Shown: positions 8,401-15,528 of the stretch, in pieces
How positions within the stretch are numbered: position 1 is the stretch's first letter
How the letters are laid out: each line of letters opens with the position of its first letter
Assembly: GCA_046049675.1 (NCBI GenBank)
Contig: JBJORA010000109.1
Coordinates: 1 to 16,030, forward strand
DNA: 16,030 nt
From: CAIXQW01 sp046049675
Lineage (GTDB): Bacteria; Bacteroidota; Bacteroidia; Chitinophagales; Chitinophagaceae
Direction of reading: 5' to 3'
Notes under the pieces: generated by a model
Databases searched by the model: none
Told to the model about the DNA's origin: nothing
What the model saw: the letters and a program-made list of their open reading frames with translations, nothing else
Position numbers and translations under genes: made by a program

Positions 8401-8889
8401 GCTACCCACAGTGCCAACCGTTTCACTCGTTGTACTATTGATAGTAACTTGCTGTTGCACCTCATTATTATAAGAAAACGTTGGGGCAGTGGTATAACTA
8501 AAGCTGCTGCCGCTAAAGCCCGGAATAATATGAGAAGGGTGGAAGCTTAACGCAGAATCTACACTACTTGAGTCTGTAATATAGGTATTGCAACTATAGT
8601 CCCACTCTCCACAACCTGCGTTGCCCGAAGGCGGAACTTGATTGCCAACAGCACCACCTTTGCAACGCATATTATACTTCATGATAATCTTTTCGTACGT
8701 AATACCTGCTTGCGTTGGAAAGTTTACCATCATTTGCCTATTGCCTTGCCCGTAAGTATTTTGGCTATAATCGAATGCTTGCACAACGATGGTATCGCCA
8801 ATAGCTTGCGCACGTGCTGTTGTATGCAACAGGCATAAGCACACGACTACAAGAGTAGAGATAAAATGAAATCTGTTGAAAATTTTCAT
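5458..8889 (-). CDS. T9SS-secreted PNGase F-like protein with LamG insert
   Basis: A 1143-aa protein with a signal peptide (cut near ARA, 27). Residues 31-104 match the start of peptide-N-glycosidase F, including CGEWDYSCNTYI, where D97 fits catalytic Asp60. The match resumes at 624 with SFVTPYG and TWTFDVSDYAPIL. It continues with E738 (fits Glu206, with R742 and H744 at the same offsets) and DRAGWCPGMA (R779 fits Arg248). PNGase F cleaves the bond between N-glycan GlcNAc and Asn. An equivalent of Glu118 is not obvious. Residues about 105-623 are an insertion. Its second half (about 305-495) is a LamG/concanavalin-like domain (KVDDFSIWSAELT, YYKFNEGTGT) likely to bind glycan. Then come an Ig-like part (about 853-945), a 'GCYTFILTD-GEDGI' domain (955-1055) and a T9SS type-A sorting domain (about 1074-1143, VYPNP to KSVIVE). 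It is probably a cell-surface or released glycoprotein deglycosylase; activity is inferred. Confidence 0.85.
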   Translation of the reverse strand: MKIFNRFHFISTLVVVCLCLLHTTARAQAIGDTIVVQAFDYSQNTYGQGNRQMMVNFPTQAGITYEKIIMKYNMRCKGGAVGNQVPPSGNAGCGEWDYSCNTYITDSSSVDSALSFHPSHIIPGFSGSSFSYTTAPTFSYNNEVQQQVTINSTTSETVGTVGSGGLASNRPFYTQENAYKTQYLWHASELSAQGIVAGNITSLRLNLTNLGSDAQYLRIRLKHSTKSALSAETPDLDSFTEVYFLNTPFTFGSNNLQFHTPFVWNGVDNIIVEFSFNNTAAGTNNTVSADTTSFTSGLYGSAGYSYDFNSTNYFALNNTFSNFSDQISIGFWCYGNENILPTNTSIAYASNSNNDRQVNIHLPWSNGNFYWDCGSGGPYDRITAPMSPLEYKGRWNYWVFTKNSTSGMMRAYLNGIIYSAGSGKTMPIEVDNFRLGSDPNGNNPYFGKVDDFSIWSAELTQTEIQQWMYKNIDASHPKYSSLQAYYKFNEGTGTNCNDAVTTSSSSILAPVWRKHKGIDIFKDFAETNLRPQVSFVQGVYTQSTTTILVTDSTQNNPFVVYSYASNGSSISPVDTHFYYKAGYTYVTDASTAVIVDSVFNPSVDTIDITSLSYYPQSPSRYQIMSFVTPYGNGLNLGPNGKTWTFDVSDYAPILKGSKLMTMDAGGQWQEDMDIKFLFIVGTPPHDVKSISNIWKVLPVGYTSLLNNTSFEPRNVVLNPNAVSYKIRSAITGHGQEGEFIPRNHFINLDGGAIDYNWTVWKACASNPVYPQGGTWIYDRAGWCPGMATDTKEIELPSNYTPGSTVNIDYGISTASGHSDYWVSNQLVSYGSENFNLDAAIIDVMNPSTKVEYARTNGICANPKVIIQNTGKTTLTSATINYWVNDAAVKQVYNWTGALGFMEVDTVSISSTIDLWSTLDSTGNIFYAEIKNPNGGADGYAFNNKIQSPFNLTPIIPRNFYIHFKSNLVAAENEYRVLDDAGNVVFSRSNMNNNTTYRDTLSLNPGCYTFILTDLGEDGINFWANPNAGTGFIRLVRATGTNIITLNPDFGKSTSYNFTVDYPLSYDDVYAKQNLEVYPNPTSTSFNVKWQNTSVTEIILCNAMGQIVQRANSTTQQVNLDVSKLAKGVYYVRAGTEVKSVIVE

Positions 8890-8893
8890 CCAA

Positions 8894-8901
8894 CAAATAT
8901 A
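8894..8901 (-). promoter_or_regulatory. Promoter -7 element close to the PNGase F-like start
   Basis: TATATTTG on the minus strand matches TAnnTTTG and ends only 4 nt before the ATG. That ATG is well supported because a complete signal peptide begins there. If the element is used, the transcript would begin at or next to the start codon and have almost no leader. A TTG lies 16 nt upstream, shorter than the usual 19-21 nt spacing. Confidence 0.4.
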
Positions 8902-9024
8902 ATACTTTGCTCAGCAGCAATGGCAGATGTGCAAAAAGCTCGGGGCTACATTGTCATGATTTGCGACAAACTTGTATGGCCAGCTATTATTGCAGGCCGA
9001 TTTATGAGAGGTTGCTAAAGAGAA

Positions 9025-9240
9025 TTAGCAGTTGTCGTTGCGCTTAAATGCCGTAAATCTGCGTGAATCTGTAGATATATCGATATTGCGCAAATAGCTA
9101 GAAGAAACCTTTACTTTTTTCTCTGGAGTGGCACCTTGTACTGGCGAAATTGCGGTGCTATTGCTACTACTGCAGGCTGCTAATAAAGCCATTAAAGCTG
9201 CGGAGATGCCGACTTTTCCTAAAATTTTTGCGTTGGCCAT
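9025..9240 (-). CDS. Small lipoprotein of unknown function
   Basis: A 71-aa product from the ATG at 9240. I prefer this start over one 24 codons upstream because it places a short basic start and hydrophobic core directly before the lipobox LLAAC (Cys23). After Cys the sequence is SSSNST with no acidic residues, so there is no sign of the usual surface-export signal of Bacteroidota lipoproteins; a periplasm-facing location is more likely. The mature part is about 48 residues, basic, with no known domain, and ends in Cys. It is 135 bp upstream of the PNGase F-like gene on the same strand and divergent from nuoA. It may be a free-standing gene. Confidence 0.55.
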   Translation of the reverse strand: MANAKILGKVGISAALMALLAACSSSNSTAISPVQGATPEKKVKVSSSYLRNIDISTDSRRFTAFKRNDNC

Positions 9241-9475
9241 TTTATCTGCGATAGGGCTTTTTAGCTGTTGTTGGCACCTACATGTATAAAGGTAAGTACT
9301 TTGTATGAGCAAATGGCCTTAATTAACATTTGCACAAGCTATTTGGCATTAGCACCATATTTCTTCTAGCGATTGCATGGAGGTTGATAGTTTATGCACA
9401 TTTCTTGCCCCAAAATATTGCTTGTATTGCTTGAGTTTATTCAGTATTGAACCTGAGTTTAAGCGTGTTTGAATT

Positions 9476-9507
9476 TTTGTTAATACAGCGCTTGCTTAGT
9501 ACTTTTA
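9476..9507 (+). promoter_or_regulatory. Candidate promoter for nuoA
   Basis: TTTG (9476-9479), a 20-nt spacer and TACTTTTA (9500-9507) fit the Bacteroidota -33/-7 layout with one mismatch in the -7 box (last base A instead of G). The -7 box ends 6 nt before the nuoA ATG, so the message would have nearly no leader. The rest of the divergent interval 9241-9475 shows nothing clear. Confidence 0.4.
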
Positions 9508-9513
9508 CAGCAT

Positions 9514-9912
9514 ATGTCTTTTAGTCTGTTTTTACTTGATGCGAGCACCAGCGTGCCCTTCAACTATTTTCCGATTGCGCTGCAAATCGTGGTCGCTGTT
9601 GGCTTCGTTATTTTTATGATGAGCCTAACACACCTTTTAGGTCCAAAGCGTAAAACGAGCGACAAGCTAGAAAATTTTGAAAGTGGTATCGAGAATGTCG
9701 GCAATGCACGTCAACCAATGAGCATTAAGTATTTCTTGGTTGCAATTTTGTTTGTACTGTTTGATGTAGAAGTAATTTTCTTTTACCCATACGCAGTTAA
9801 TTTTAGGCAATTGGGCTTTGAAGGCTTTTTAGCAGTAGTCATGTTTGTTGCTTTCTTCTTAGTTGGCTTTACATACATCATTAAGAAGGGAGCGCTTCAG
9901 TGGGAGGAGTAG
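9514..9912 (+). CDS. nuoA: NADH-quinone oxidoreductase subunit A
   Basis: A 132-aa membrane subunit of respiratory complex I, usual length for NuoA. Three transmembrane helices lie at about 17-43, 71-93 and 102-124. The loop and second helix carry the family signature: FESGIENVGNARQPMSIKYF, then the FDVEVIFFYPYAV motif near 83-95 with the conserved acidic pair. NuoA helps join the membrane arm to the quinone site. It opens the nuo series in this window but is separated from nuoB by 257 bp of repeat-rich DNA, which is unusual because the two are normally adjacent or overlapping. It ends in TAG. Confidence 0.95.
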   Translation: MSFSLFLLDASTSVPFNYFPIALQIVVAVGFVIFMMSLTHLLGPKRKTSDKLENFESGIENVGNARQPMSIKYFLVAILFVLFDVEVIFFYPYAVNFRQLGFEGFLAVVMFVAFFLVGFTYIIKKGALQWEE

Positions 9913-9917
9913 TTTGT

Positions 9918-10168
9918 TAATGGATAATTGATAATGGAGAATGGAAAATTGATAATGGATAACAGAAAATTTTGCACTTCAAGTTTCGGTAAAGAGTAAA
10001 TAAAAAAAACAAAAAGAAAGTAATTATACAAAACAACAATTAGCGATTGAAAAAGCCCTTAATGAGGAAAAAGTGCCACGGAAGTGCACCTTGATAAAGC
10101 GGTAATAACAATTCAACAATTTAGCAATTCAACAATAGAACAAGATAACAATTCAACCATACATCAAC
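9918..10168. repeat. Low-complexity intergenic repeats between nuoA and nuoB
   Basis: Two repeat types fill this gap. At 9918-9971 variants of ATTGATAATGGA and AATGGATAA recur. At 10107-10168 variants of AACAATTCAACAAT and TAGCAATTCAACAA recur up to the nuoB start. Between them is A-rich DNA with no gene seen. Such spacers are, from memory, scattered through many Bacteroidota genomes; their role is unknown. They may separate the transcription of nuoA from that of nuoB. Confidence 0.6.
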
Positions 10169-10169
10169 C

Positions 10170-10730
10170 TTGAGACCAGTAACACATAATACCAAAATTA
10201 AAACCGTAGACATGCCAGAAGGATATACTGGCGAAGGTTTTTTTGCAACGTCACTAGACAAAGTGGTAGGCCTTGCACGTCAAAATAGTTTGTGGCCATT
10301 GCCATTTGCAACGTCTTGCTGCGGCATCGAGTTTATGGCAACCATGGCAGCGCACTACGATTTGGCGCGCTTCGGTAGCGAACGTTTAGGCTTTAGTCCT
10401 CGTCAGTGCGATTTATTGATGGTAATGGGTACCATTAGTAAAAAGATGGCGCCTGTACTTCGTCAAGTTTATTTGCAAATGGCAGAACCACGTTGGGTGC
10501 TAAGTGTTGGCGCGTGTGCAAGCAGTGGTGGCATTTTTGATACATACAGCGTTTTGCAAGGTATAGATCAAGTGATACCAGTAGATGTGTATGTGCCAGG
10601 TTGTCCTCCACGTCCAGAAGCGATACTAGATGGCTTTATGCAAATACAAGCTTTGGTTGGCACAGAAAGTTTGCGCCGCCGTACAAGCGATCAATACAAA
10701 GAACTTCTAAACAGTTACGGTATTCAATAA
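10170..10730 (+). CDS. nuoB: NADH-quinone oxidoreductase subunit B
   Basis: A 186-aa soluble complex I subunit that holds the terminal 4Fe-4S cluster N2 and passes electrons to quinone at the interface with NuoD. The ligands are all present: the adjacent pair C50-C51 in FATSCCGIEFMATM, C116 in VGACASSGG and C145 in VPGCPPRPE. The start chosen is TTG at 10170, because the next ATG (10212) would remove the IKTVDMPEGYTGEGFF region that is conserved at the beginning of Bacteroidota NuoB. No Shine-Dalgarno sequence is visible; the preceding bases belong to the repeat block. The next gene begins 3 nt after its stop. Confidence 0.95.
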   Translation: MRPVTHNTKIKTVDMPEGYTGEGFFATSLDKVVGLARQNSLWPLPFATSCCGIEFMATMAAHYDLARFGSERLGFSPRQCDLLMVMGTISKKMAPVLRQVYLQMAEPRWVLSVGACASSGGIFDTYSVLQGIDQVIPVDVYVPGCPPRPEAILDGFMQIQALVGTESLRRRTSDQYKELLNSYGIQ

Positions 10731-10733
10731 GGC

Positions 10734-11207
10734 GTGAGAATTGTACTAGCCATATTATTGAGTTGCGGCATTGCATTGCAAGCCTTTGCAAGTGATGGTA
10801 AAATTAGTGTGCCTATGCGCACCACCTTCAATGCCGACAAGGATGTAAAAATTGTGCTAGACAGTTTAGAAATTTTTATGAGCCGCGATGCTATTGTAAA
10901 GTACTTGAAACAAGTGCAGCGCAACGGTGGCAGCAATACAAAAGTTTTGCGCAAAAAAATGAAAGGCGTTTGCTTTAGCGAAATCAACTTACGCACCGAT
11001 ATTCCAGACGATGAGATTACAGCAATACAAAAATTGTTGAAGGAACAAATTGTTCGCTACGCTTTATACGAAGGCAATGCTGGCATTAAGCTAAAGGCAA
11101 AAGGCGAATATTTTACAACGCTGTTTGTAGATGGCGATAAGAAGCAAAGTATAGAAGTTGCAAAACATTTTTATACGCAAGACAATCAACTAAACTTTAT
11201 ACTATAA
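10734..11207 (+). CDS. Exported protein of unknown function between nuoB and nuoC
   Basis: A 157-aa product starting at GTG, 3 nt after the nuoB stop, so it is probably translated together with nuoB. Residues 1-20 form a signal peptide (hydrophobic ILLSCGIALQAFA, cleavage near AFA-S). The mature protein is basic and mixed alpha/beta, with one Cys (C80, GVCFSEINLR) and a C-terminal part FFVDGDKK-like turn before KHFYTQDNQLNFIL. No known domain was recognised. It is not a standard complex I subunit. Its location suggests a role in the envelope linked to respiration, or it may simply be carried along in the operon. Confidence 0.7.
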   Translation: MRIVLAILLSCGIALQAFASDGKISVPMRTTFNADKDVKIVLDSLEIFMSRDAIVKYLKQVQRNGGSNTKVLRKKMKGVCFSEINLRTDIPDDEITAIQKLLKEQIVRYALYEGNAGIKLKAKGEYFTTLFVDGDKKQSIEVAKHFYTQDNQLNFIL

Positions 11208-11228
11208 TTTTTCTCTAATAAAATAATC

Positions 11229-11744
11229 ATGTTAGATAACGATATCATACAACAAAAACTTGAGGCAAAATTTCCTGGCATCGTCAGTAAATTTGAAACC
11301 AATCACGGCATTCTCACATTTGACGTTGCAACAACAGAAAATTTAAAGGTGCTTACTTTTCTAAAAGAAGATGCAGACCTTGGCTTCAACTATTTGAATG
11401 ATTTGACTGCTGTGCATTTTCCAGATCAGAAGGGTGCTGAGTTGTGCGTGGTTTATTTGTTACAAAACATGAAAGCTGCATTGCGTATTCGCATGAAGTG
11501 TTATGCAGATATTGAAAAGCCCGATGTATTTACAGCAACAAGCTTGTACAGCACAGCCAATTGGCTAGAGCGCGAGGCATACGATTTTTATGGCGTCAAC
11601 TTTGTTGGGCATCCAGACCTGCGCCGTATTATGAATGTAGACGACATGGATTACTTCCCTCTGCGAAAAGAGTTTCCACTAGAAGATCAAACACGTTTAG
11701 ATAAAGACGACGAAATGTTTGGTCGTAAATACATGAACCGATAA
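11229..11744 (+). CDS. nuoC: NADH-quinone oxidoreductase subunit C
   Basis: A 171-aa 30-kDa-type subunit of the peripheral arm of complex I that packs against NuoD and NuoB. The family signature is complete at about 113-135: LEREAYDFYGVNFVGHPDLRR, followed by PLRKEFPLED. It is a separate gene rather than fused to nuoD as in enterobacteria. It starts at ATG 21 nt after the exported-protein gene and is followed by nuoD after 45 nt, in one transcription direction with the rest of the cluster. Confidence 0.95.
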   Translation: MLDNDIIQQKLEAKFPGIVSKFETNHGILTFDVATTENLKVLTFLKEDADLGFNYLNDLTAVHFPDQKGAELCVVYLLQNMKAALRIRMKCYADIEKPDVFTATSLYSTANWLEREAYDFYGVNFVGHPDLRRIMNVDDMDYFPLRKEFPLEDQTRLDKDDEMFGRKYMNR

Positions 11745-11789
11745 AACCTCGAAAGCAACTTTAATTTTATATCTTTTAGATAGCAATAC

Positions 11790-13013
11790 ATGAGCACACA
11801 TACACAACAACATATTTCCTTGCCAGAGGGTAGTATAGGCAAACAAACCACTACCTTAAATCTTGGACCAACGCATCCTGCAACGCATGGTGTATTCCAA
11901 AACATTTTGGAAATGGATGGCGAGCGCATCGTAAGTGCCGTGCCAACAGTAGGGTATATCCATCGCGCGTTTGAAAAGCTAGCCGAGCGCAGACCTTACA
12001 ACCAAATTACGCCAATTACAGATCGCTTAAATTACTGTAGCAGTCCGATTAATAATATGGGCTGGCATATGACGGTAGAAAAACTTGCCGGTATTGAATT
12101 ACCAAAGCGTGTAGAATATTTGCGCGTAATTATCATGGAGCTTGCGCGTATTGCCGATCACTTAGTATGCAACTCCGTTATTGGTGTAGATACAGGTGCA
12201 TTAACAGGCTTTGTCTACGTGTTTGAATTTCGTGAACTCATCTACGAAATCTTTGAAGAGATTTGTGGTAGCCGTCTTACAACCAATATCGGTCGTATTG
12301 GTGGATTGGAGCGCAACTTTAGCGACTTGGCTTGGCAAAAGCTAGATAATTTCTTAGCTACTTTTCCAAAGGCTATGAAAGAATTTGAAACCTTGCTTAC
12401 GCGCAACCGTATTTTTATGGAGCGTACAATTGGTTGTGGTGGCATTACTGCAGAGCGCGCAATCAATTATGGTTTTACAGGTCCAAACTTACGCGCTGCT
12501 GGTGTGGATTACGATATACGTGTAAGCCATCCATACAGCGGATATCAAGATTTTGATTTCAATGTACCTGTAGGTTCAACAGGAGATGTATACGATCGTT
12601 TCTTGGTGCGTAACGAAGAAATTTACGAAAGTGTAAAAATTATTAAGCAAGCCATAGAAAAAGCACAAGCGCTTGATCCGAGTATTTACCATGCCGATGT
12701 GCCAGAGTTTTACCTGCCAGAAAAAGAAGATGTATACACCAAGATGGAAGCCTTGATTTATCACTTCAAGATTATCATGGGTGAAACTGCAATTCCAAAA
12801 GGCGAAGTTTACCACAGTGTAGAAGGTGCCAATGGCGAACTTGGTTTCTATCTCATTAGCGATGGTGGACGTACACCTTACCGTTTGCATTTCCGTAGGC
12901 CATGTTTTATTTATTATCAAGCCTATCCAGAGATTATACAAGGTAGCATGCTAAGCGATGCTGTGGTTACCATGAGTAGTTTGAATTTAATAGCTGGCGA
13001 GTTAGACGCATAA
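11790..13013 (+). CDS. nuoD: NADH-quinone oxidoreductase subunit D
   Basis: A 407-aa 49-kDa-type subunit that forms the quinone-binding pocket with NuoB. The opening motif LNLGPTHPATHG includes H33, and Y82 in the DRLNYCSS motif lies 49 residues later. This matches the spacing of the quinone-headgroup His59 and Tyr108 of the bovine subunit. The protein continues with VGYIHRAFEK, TTNIGRIGG, GCGGITAERAINYG and ends in the classic LNLIAGELDA. Length is normal and there are no signs of damage. A non-nuo lipoprotein gene begins 11 nt after the stop, before nuoE. Confidence 0.97.
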   Translation: MSTHTQQHISLPEGSIGKQTTTLNLGPTHPATHGVFQNILEMDGERIVSAVPTVGYIHRAFEKLAERRPYNQITPITDRLNYCSSPINNMGWHMTVEKLAGIELPKRVEYLRVIIMELARIADHLVCNSVIGVDTGALTGFVYVFEFRELIYEIFEEICGSRLTTNIGRIGGLERNFSDLAWQKLDNFLATFPKAMKEFETLLTRNRIFMERTIGCGGITAERAINYGFTGPNLRAAGVDYDIRVSHPYSGYQDFDFNVPVGSTGDVYDRFLVRNEEIYESVKIIKQAIEKAQALDPSIYHADVPEFYLPEKEDVYTKMEALIYHFKIIMGETAIPKGEVYHSVEGANGELGFYLISDGGRTPYRLHFRRPCFIYYQAYPEIIQGSMLSDAVVTMSSLNLIAGELDA

Positions 13014-13024
13014 TAAAGTATAAA

Positions 13025-13534
13025 ATGAAAAATAGAATAATTGCATTTGTTGCTTTGGTCATTTGCCTCGGTTTGCAATCCTGCGAAAAGAAGCCAAATC
13101 CTAGCGATTTTTCCCAAGTATGTTTTACTAAGATAGATGGGTCGCCAGATGGTGGTAGTTGTGCTGGCAATTGGACATTTGATGTTGACTTTACTAAATG
13201 GGAAAGCGATTTATTTACTGTAAACAGTGCCGCTACCACTAAGAATAATGCGAGTAAGCAAGTATTGCTGTACCCAAATGCAAACAATGGTATATTTAAT
13301 TTCCAGTTTGATATGGATACTGACTATACCATTGATATTGTAATCATCAATCAGCAACTACAGAAAATAAAGCAATTGCAACTTTCAACTTTACTCACAT
13401 TTGGTATTGGCCAAGTAGATATAAGCAACAATGTATCCAATGGCGATTTTTTACGATACTATTATGTGGCAACAGCAAAAAATAATTCAAGCATCGTACA
13501 TCGTGGATTTGGTAACATAGCTATCAAGAAGTAA
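13025..13534 (+). CDS. Lipoprotein with sorting-domain-like tail, between nuoD and nuoE
   Basis: A 169-aa protein with a signal peptide and lipobox GLQSC (Cys20). Residues 30-65 hold two cysteines (C33, C46) and an FTKIDGSPDGGSC-NWTFDVDF region. Residues 80-169 resemble a T9SS type-A sorting domain: LLYPNANNGIFNF, IDIVIINQQLQKI, VDISNNVSNGDFLRYYYVAT, GNIAIKK. The order is the same as in the proper sorting domain of the PNGase F-like protein in this window. The YPNP box reads YPNA here, and the typical final GVYYVRA strand is altered. Lipoproteins do not normally carry this domain, so it may be a fold kept for another purpose. It lies 11 nt after nuoD and 53 nt before nuoE in the same direction. 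Function unknown. Confidence 0.7.
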   Translation: MKNRIIAFVALVICLGLQSCEKKPNPSDFSQVCFTKIDGSPDGGSCAGNWTFDVDFTKWESDLFTVNSAATTKNNASKQVLLYPNANNGIFNFQFDMDTDYTIDIVIINQQLQKIKQLQLSTLLTFGIGQVDISNNVSNGDFLRYYYVATAKNNSSIVHRGFGNIAIKK

Positions 13535-13587
13535 CTAAGCAACAAATATTCTAAACTTAAACATAAGCAGTAGATTAAAATAGTACA

Positions 13588-14064
13588 ATGAGTTTATCGG
13601 CAAACGCAACAAACGAAATAAAGCATCTCATGACCAAATACCCAAGTGGTAAGCAAAAGAGTGCCCTTATACCTGCACTGCATGTAGCGCAACTAGATAA
13701 TAATAATTGGTTGAGTGCAGAGGTAATGGATGAAGTAGCAGCACTATTAAGCATTGCACCTATTGAGGTTTACGAGGTCGCAACTTTTTATAGTATGTTT
13801 AATCAGCAGCCGGTTGGTAAATACCTTTTAGAAGTATGCCAAACAGGTCCTTGCATGGTAGAAGGTGCAGACGATATTATTGATTATATCAAAAAGCGCT
13901 TAGATATTAAAGTAGGCGAAACAACTAAAGATGGTCGCTTTACTTTAAAGACTGTTGAGTGTTTAGGTGCGTGCGGCTACGCACCAATGTTGCAGCTGGG
14001 TGAGCACTACCGTGAGCATCTTACCAAAGAAAAAATAGATCAAATGATATTGGAGCTTAATTAA
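13588..14064 (+). CDS. nuoE: NADH-quinone oxidoreductase subunit E
   Basis: A 158-aa thioredoxin-like subunit with one 2Fe-2S cluster (N1a), in the NADH-oxidising tip of complex I next to NuoF. The four ligands show the family spacing: C84-x4-C89 (EVCQTGPCM) and C125-x3-C129 (VECLGACGYAPM). The N-terminal helical part (SALIPALHVAQ, EVYEVATFYSMF) is also typical. It is 58 nt upstream of nuoF, its usual partner. Confidence 0.96.
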   Translation: MSLSANATNEIKHLMTKYPSGKQKSALIPALHVAQLDNNNWLSAEVMDEVAALLSIAPIEVYEVATFYSMFNQQPVGKYLLEVCQTGPCMVEGADDIIDYIKKRLDIKVGETTKDGRFTLKTVECLGACGYAPMLQLGEHYREHLTKEKIDQMILELN

Positions 14065-14122
14065 TTAAATGACGCACCAACAAAAAAGCAATTATAAATA
14101 CAAACGCTAAAATCGTATTTGA

Positions 14123-15475
14123 ATGTCTCAAAAACTATTATTAAAAAACGCACATATACCAAATATCCGCAACTACGATGTTTATCGCAGTAATGGCGGT
14201 TATCGCAGCGTAGAAAAAGCCCTTAAGACTTTGACACCAGACGAGGTTACAGAAGAGGTAAAGAAGAGTGGCTTGCGTGGTCGTGGTGGCGCTGGTTTTC
14301 CTACCGGCATGAAGTGGAGCTTTTTGGCCAAGCCAGAAGGTGTGCCTCGCTACTTGGTTGTAAATGCCGACGAGAGCGAGCCAGGTACTTTTAAGGATCG
14401 CTATTTGATGGAGTTTATTCCGCACTTGCTTATAGAAGGTATGGTGTGTAGCTGCTATGCTTTAGGGGCAAATGCAGGTTATATCTATATCCGTGGCGAA
14501 TATGCTTGGATAGTGGCTATACTAGAACAAGCCATTGAAGAAGCCAAGGCTAATAATTGGTTAGGCAAAAACATCCAAGGCAAAGGTTTCGACTGCGAAA
14601 TATATGTACAGCGTGGCGCAGGTGCCTATATCTGTGGCGAGGAAACTGCTTTACTAGAAAGTCTAGAAGGCAAGCGTGGTAATCCGCGTATTAAGCCGCC
14701 GTTCCCTGCTGTAAAAGGTTTATGGGGTTGCCCAACAGTAGTTAATAATGTAGAGAGTATTGCTGCGGTTGTACCTATTTTAGAAATTGGCGGAGACGAA
14801 TACGCAAAGATTGGTGTTGGTAAAAGCACAGGTACAAAATTGATTAGTGCTTGCGGTAATATCAATAAGCCAGGTGTTTACGAAATAGACATGACGCAAA
14901 GCGTTGAAGAATTTATTTACAGCGACGAATATTGTGGTGGCATTAAAAATGGCAAGCGACTAAAGGCTTGTATTCCTGGTGGCTCGAGTGTGCCTATTTT
15001 GCCAGCTAACTTATTACTCAAAACTGCTAAAGGCGAAACGCGCTATATGAACTACGAAAGTTTAAGCGATGGTGGTTTTGCATCTGGCACAATGATGGGT
15101 AGTGGTGGCTTTATCGTTTTAGACGAAGACCAGTGCGTTGTAAAACATACATATACATTAGCACGCTTCTATCGCCACGAAAGTTGTGGACAGTGCAGCC
15201 CATGCCGTGAGGGTACTGGTTGGATGGAAAAAATTCTAAAGAAGATAGACACAGGTAATGGTAGCATGGCAGATATTGATTTGCTTTGGGATATACAACG
15301 CAAGATAGAAGGCAATACGATTTGCCCGCTTGGTGATGCTGCTGCTTGGCCAGTAGCTGCTGCCATTCGCCATTTCCGCGACGAATTTGAGTGGCACATC
15401 AACAATCCACAGGAATGTTTAACGCGCAACTACGGTTTAGCGCATTATGCAGATGTGTTGGAGCCGGTAGGGTAG
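14123..15475 (+). CDS. nuoF: NADH-quinone oxidoreductase subunit F
   Basis: A 450-aa flavoprotein subunit that binds FMN and NADH and takes electrons from NADH. The glycine-rich site LRGRGGAGFPTGMKW is at about 51-65, NADESEPGTFKDR at about 81-93 and GAGAYICGEETAL at about 165-177. The N3 4Fe-4S ligands are C355, C358 and C361 (ESCGQCSPCREG) plus C401 (NTICPLGDAAAWP). Length is normal. It ends in TAG and is the last nuo gene in the window: the expected nuoG does not begin downstream within 436 bp. Confidence 0.97.
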   Translation: MSQKLLLKNAHIPNIRNYDVYRSNGGYRSVEKALKTLTPDEVTEEVKKSGLRGRGGAGFPTGMKWSFLAKPEGVPRYLVVNADESEPGTFKDRYLMEFIPHLLIEGMVCSCYALGANAGYIYIRGEYAWIVAILEQAIEEAKANNWLGKNIQGKGFDCEIYVQRGAGAYICGEETALLESLEGKRGNPRIKPPFPAVKGLWGCPTVVNNVESIAAVVPILEIGGDEYAKIGVGKSTGTKLISACGNINKPGVYEIDMTQSVEEFIYSDEYCGGIKNGKRLKACIPGGSSVPILPANLLLKTAKGETRYMNYESLSDGGFASGTMMGSGGFIVLDEDQCVVKHTYTLARFYRHESCGQCSPCREGTGWMEKILKKIDTGNGSMADIDLLWDIQRKIEGNTICPLGDAAAWPVAAAIRHFRDEFEWHINNPQECLTRNYGLAHYADVLEPVG

Positions 15476-15528
15476 TTGCATGGTTTATATTTTTTAGCAA
15501 GCAGTATGTATTGTGAAGCTAATTTCAA

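Noticed and set aside
9241..9312. Longer start for the small lipoprotein
   Set aside because: The extra 24 residues would put a polar, Cys-containing stretch before the signal peptide and move the lipobox too far from the N-terminus.
9918..10168. Repeat-rich gap read as a CRISPR array
   Set aside because: The repeats are short, imperfect and AT-rich, with no unique spacers of even length and no cas genes.
10212..10214. ATG as the nuoB start
   Set aside because: It would cut off conserved N-terminal residues (IKTVDMPEG region); the TTG at 10170 keeps them.
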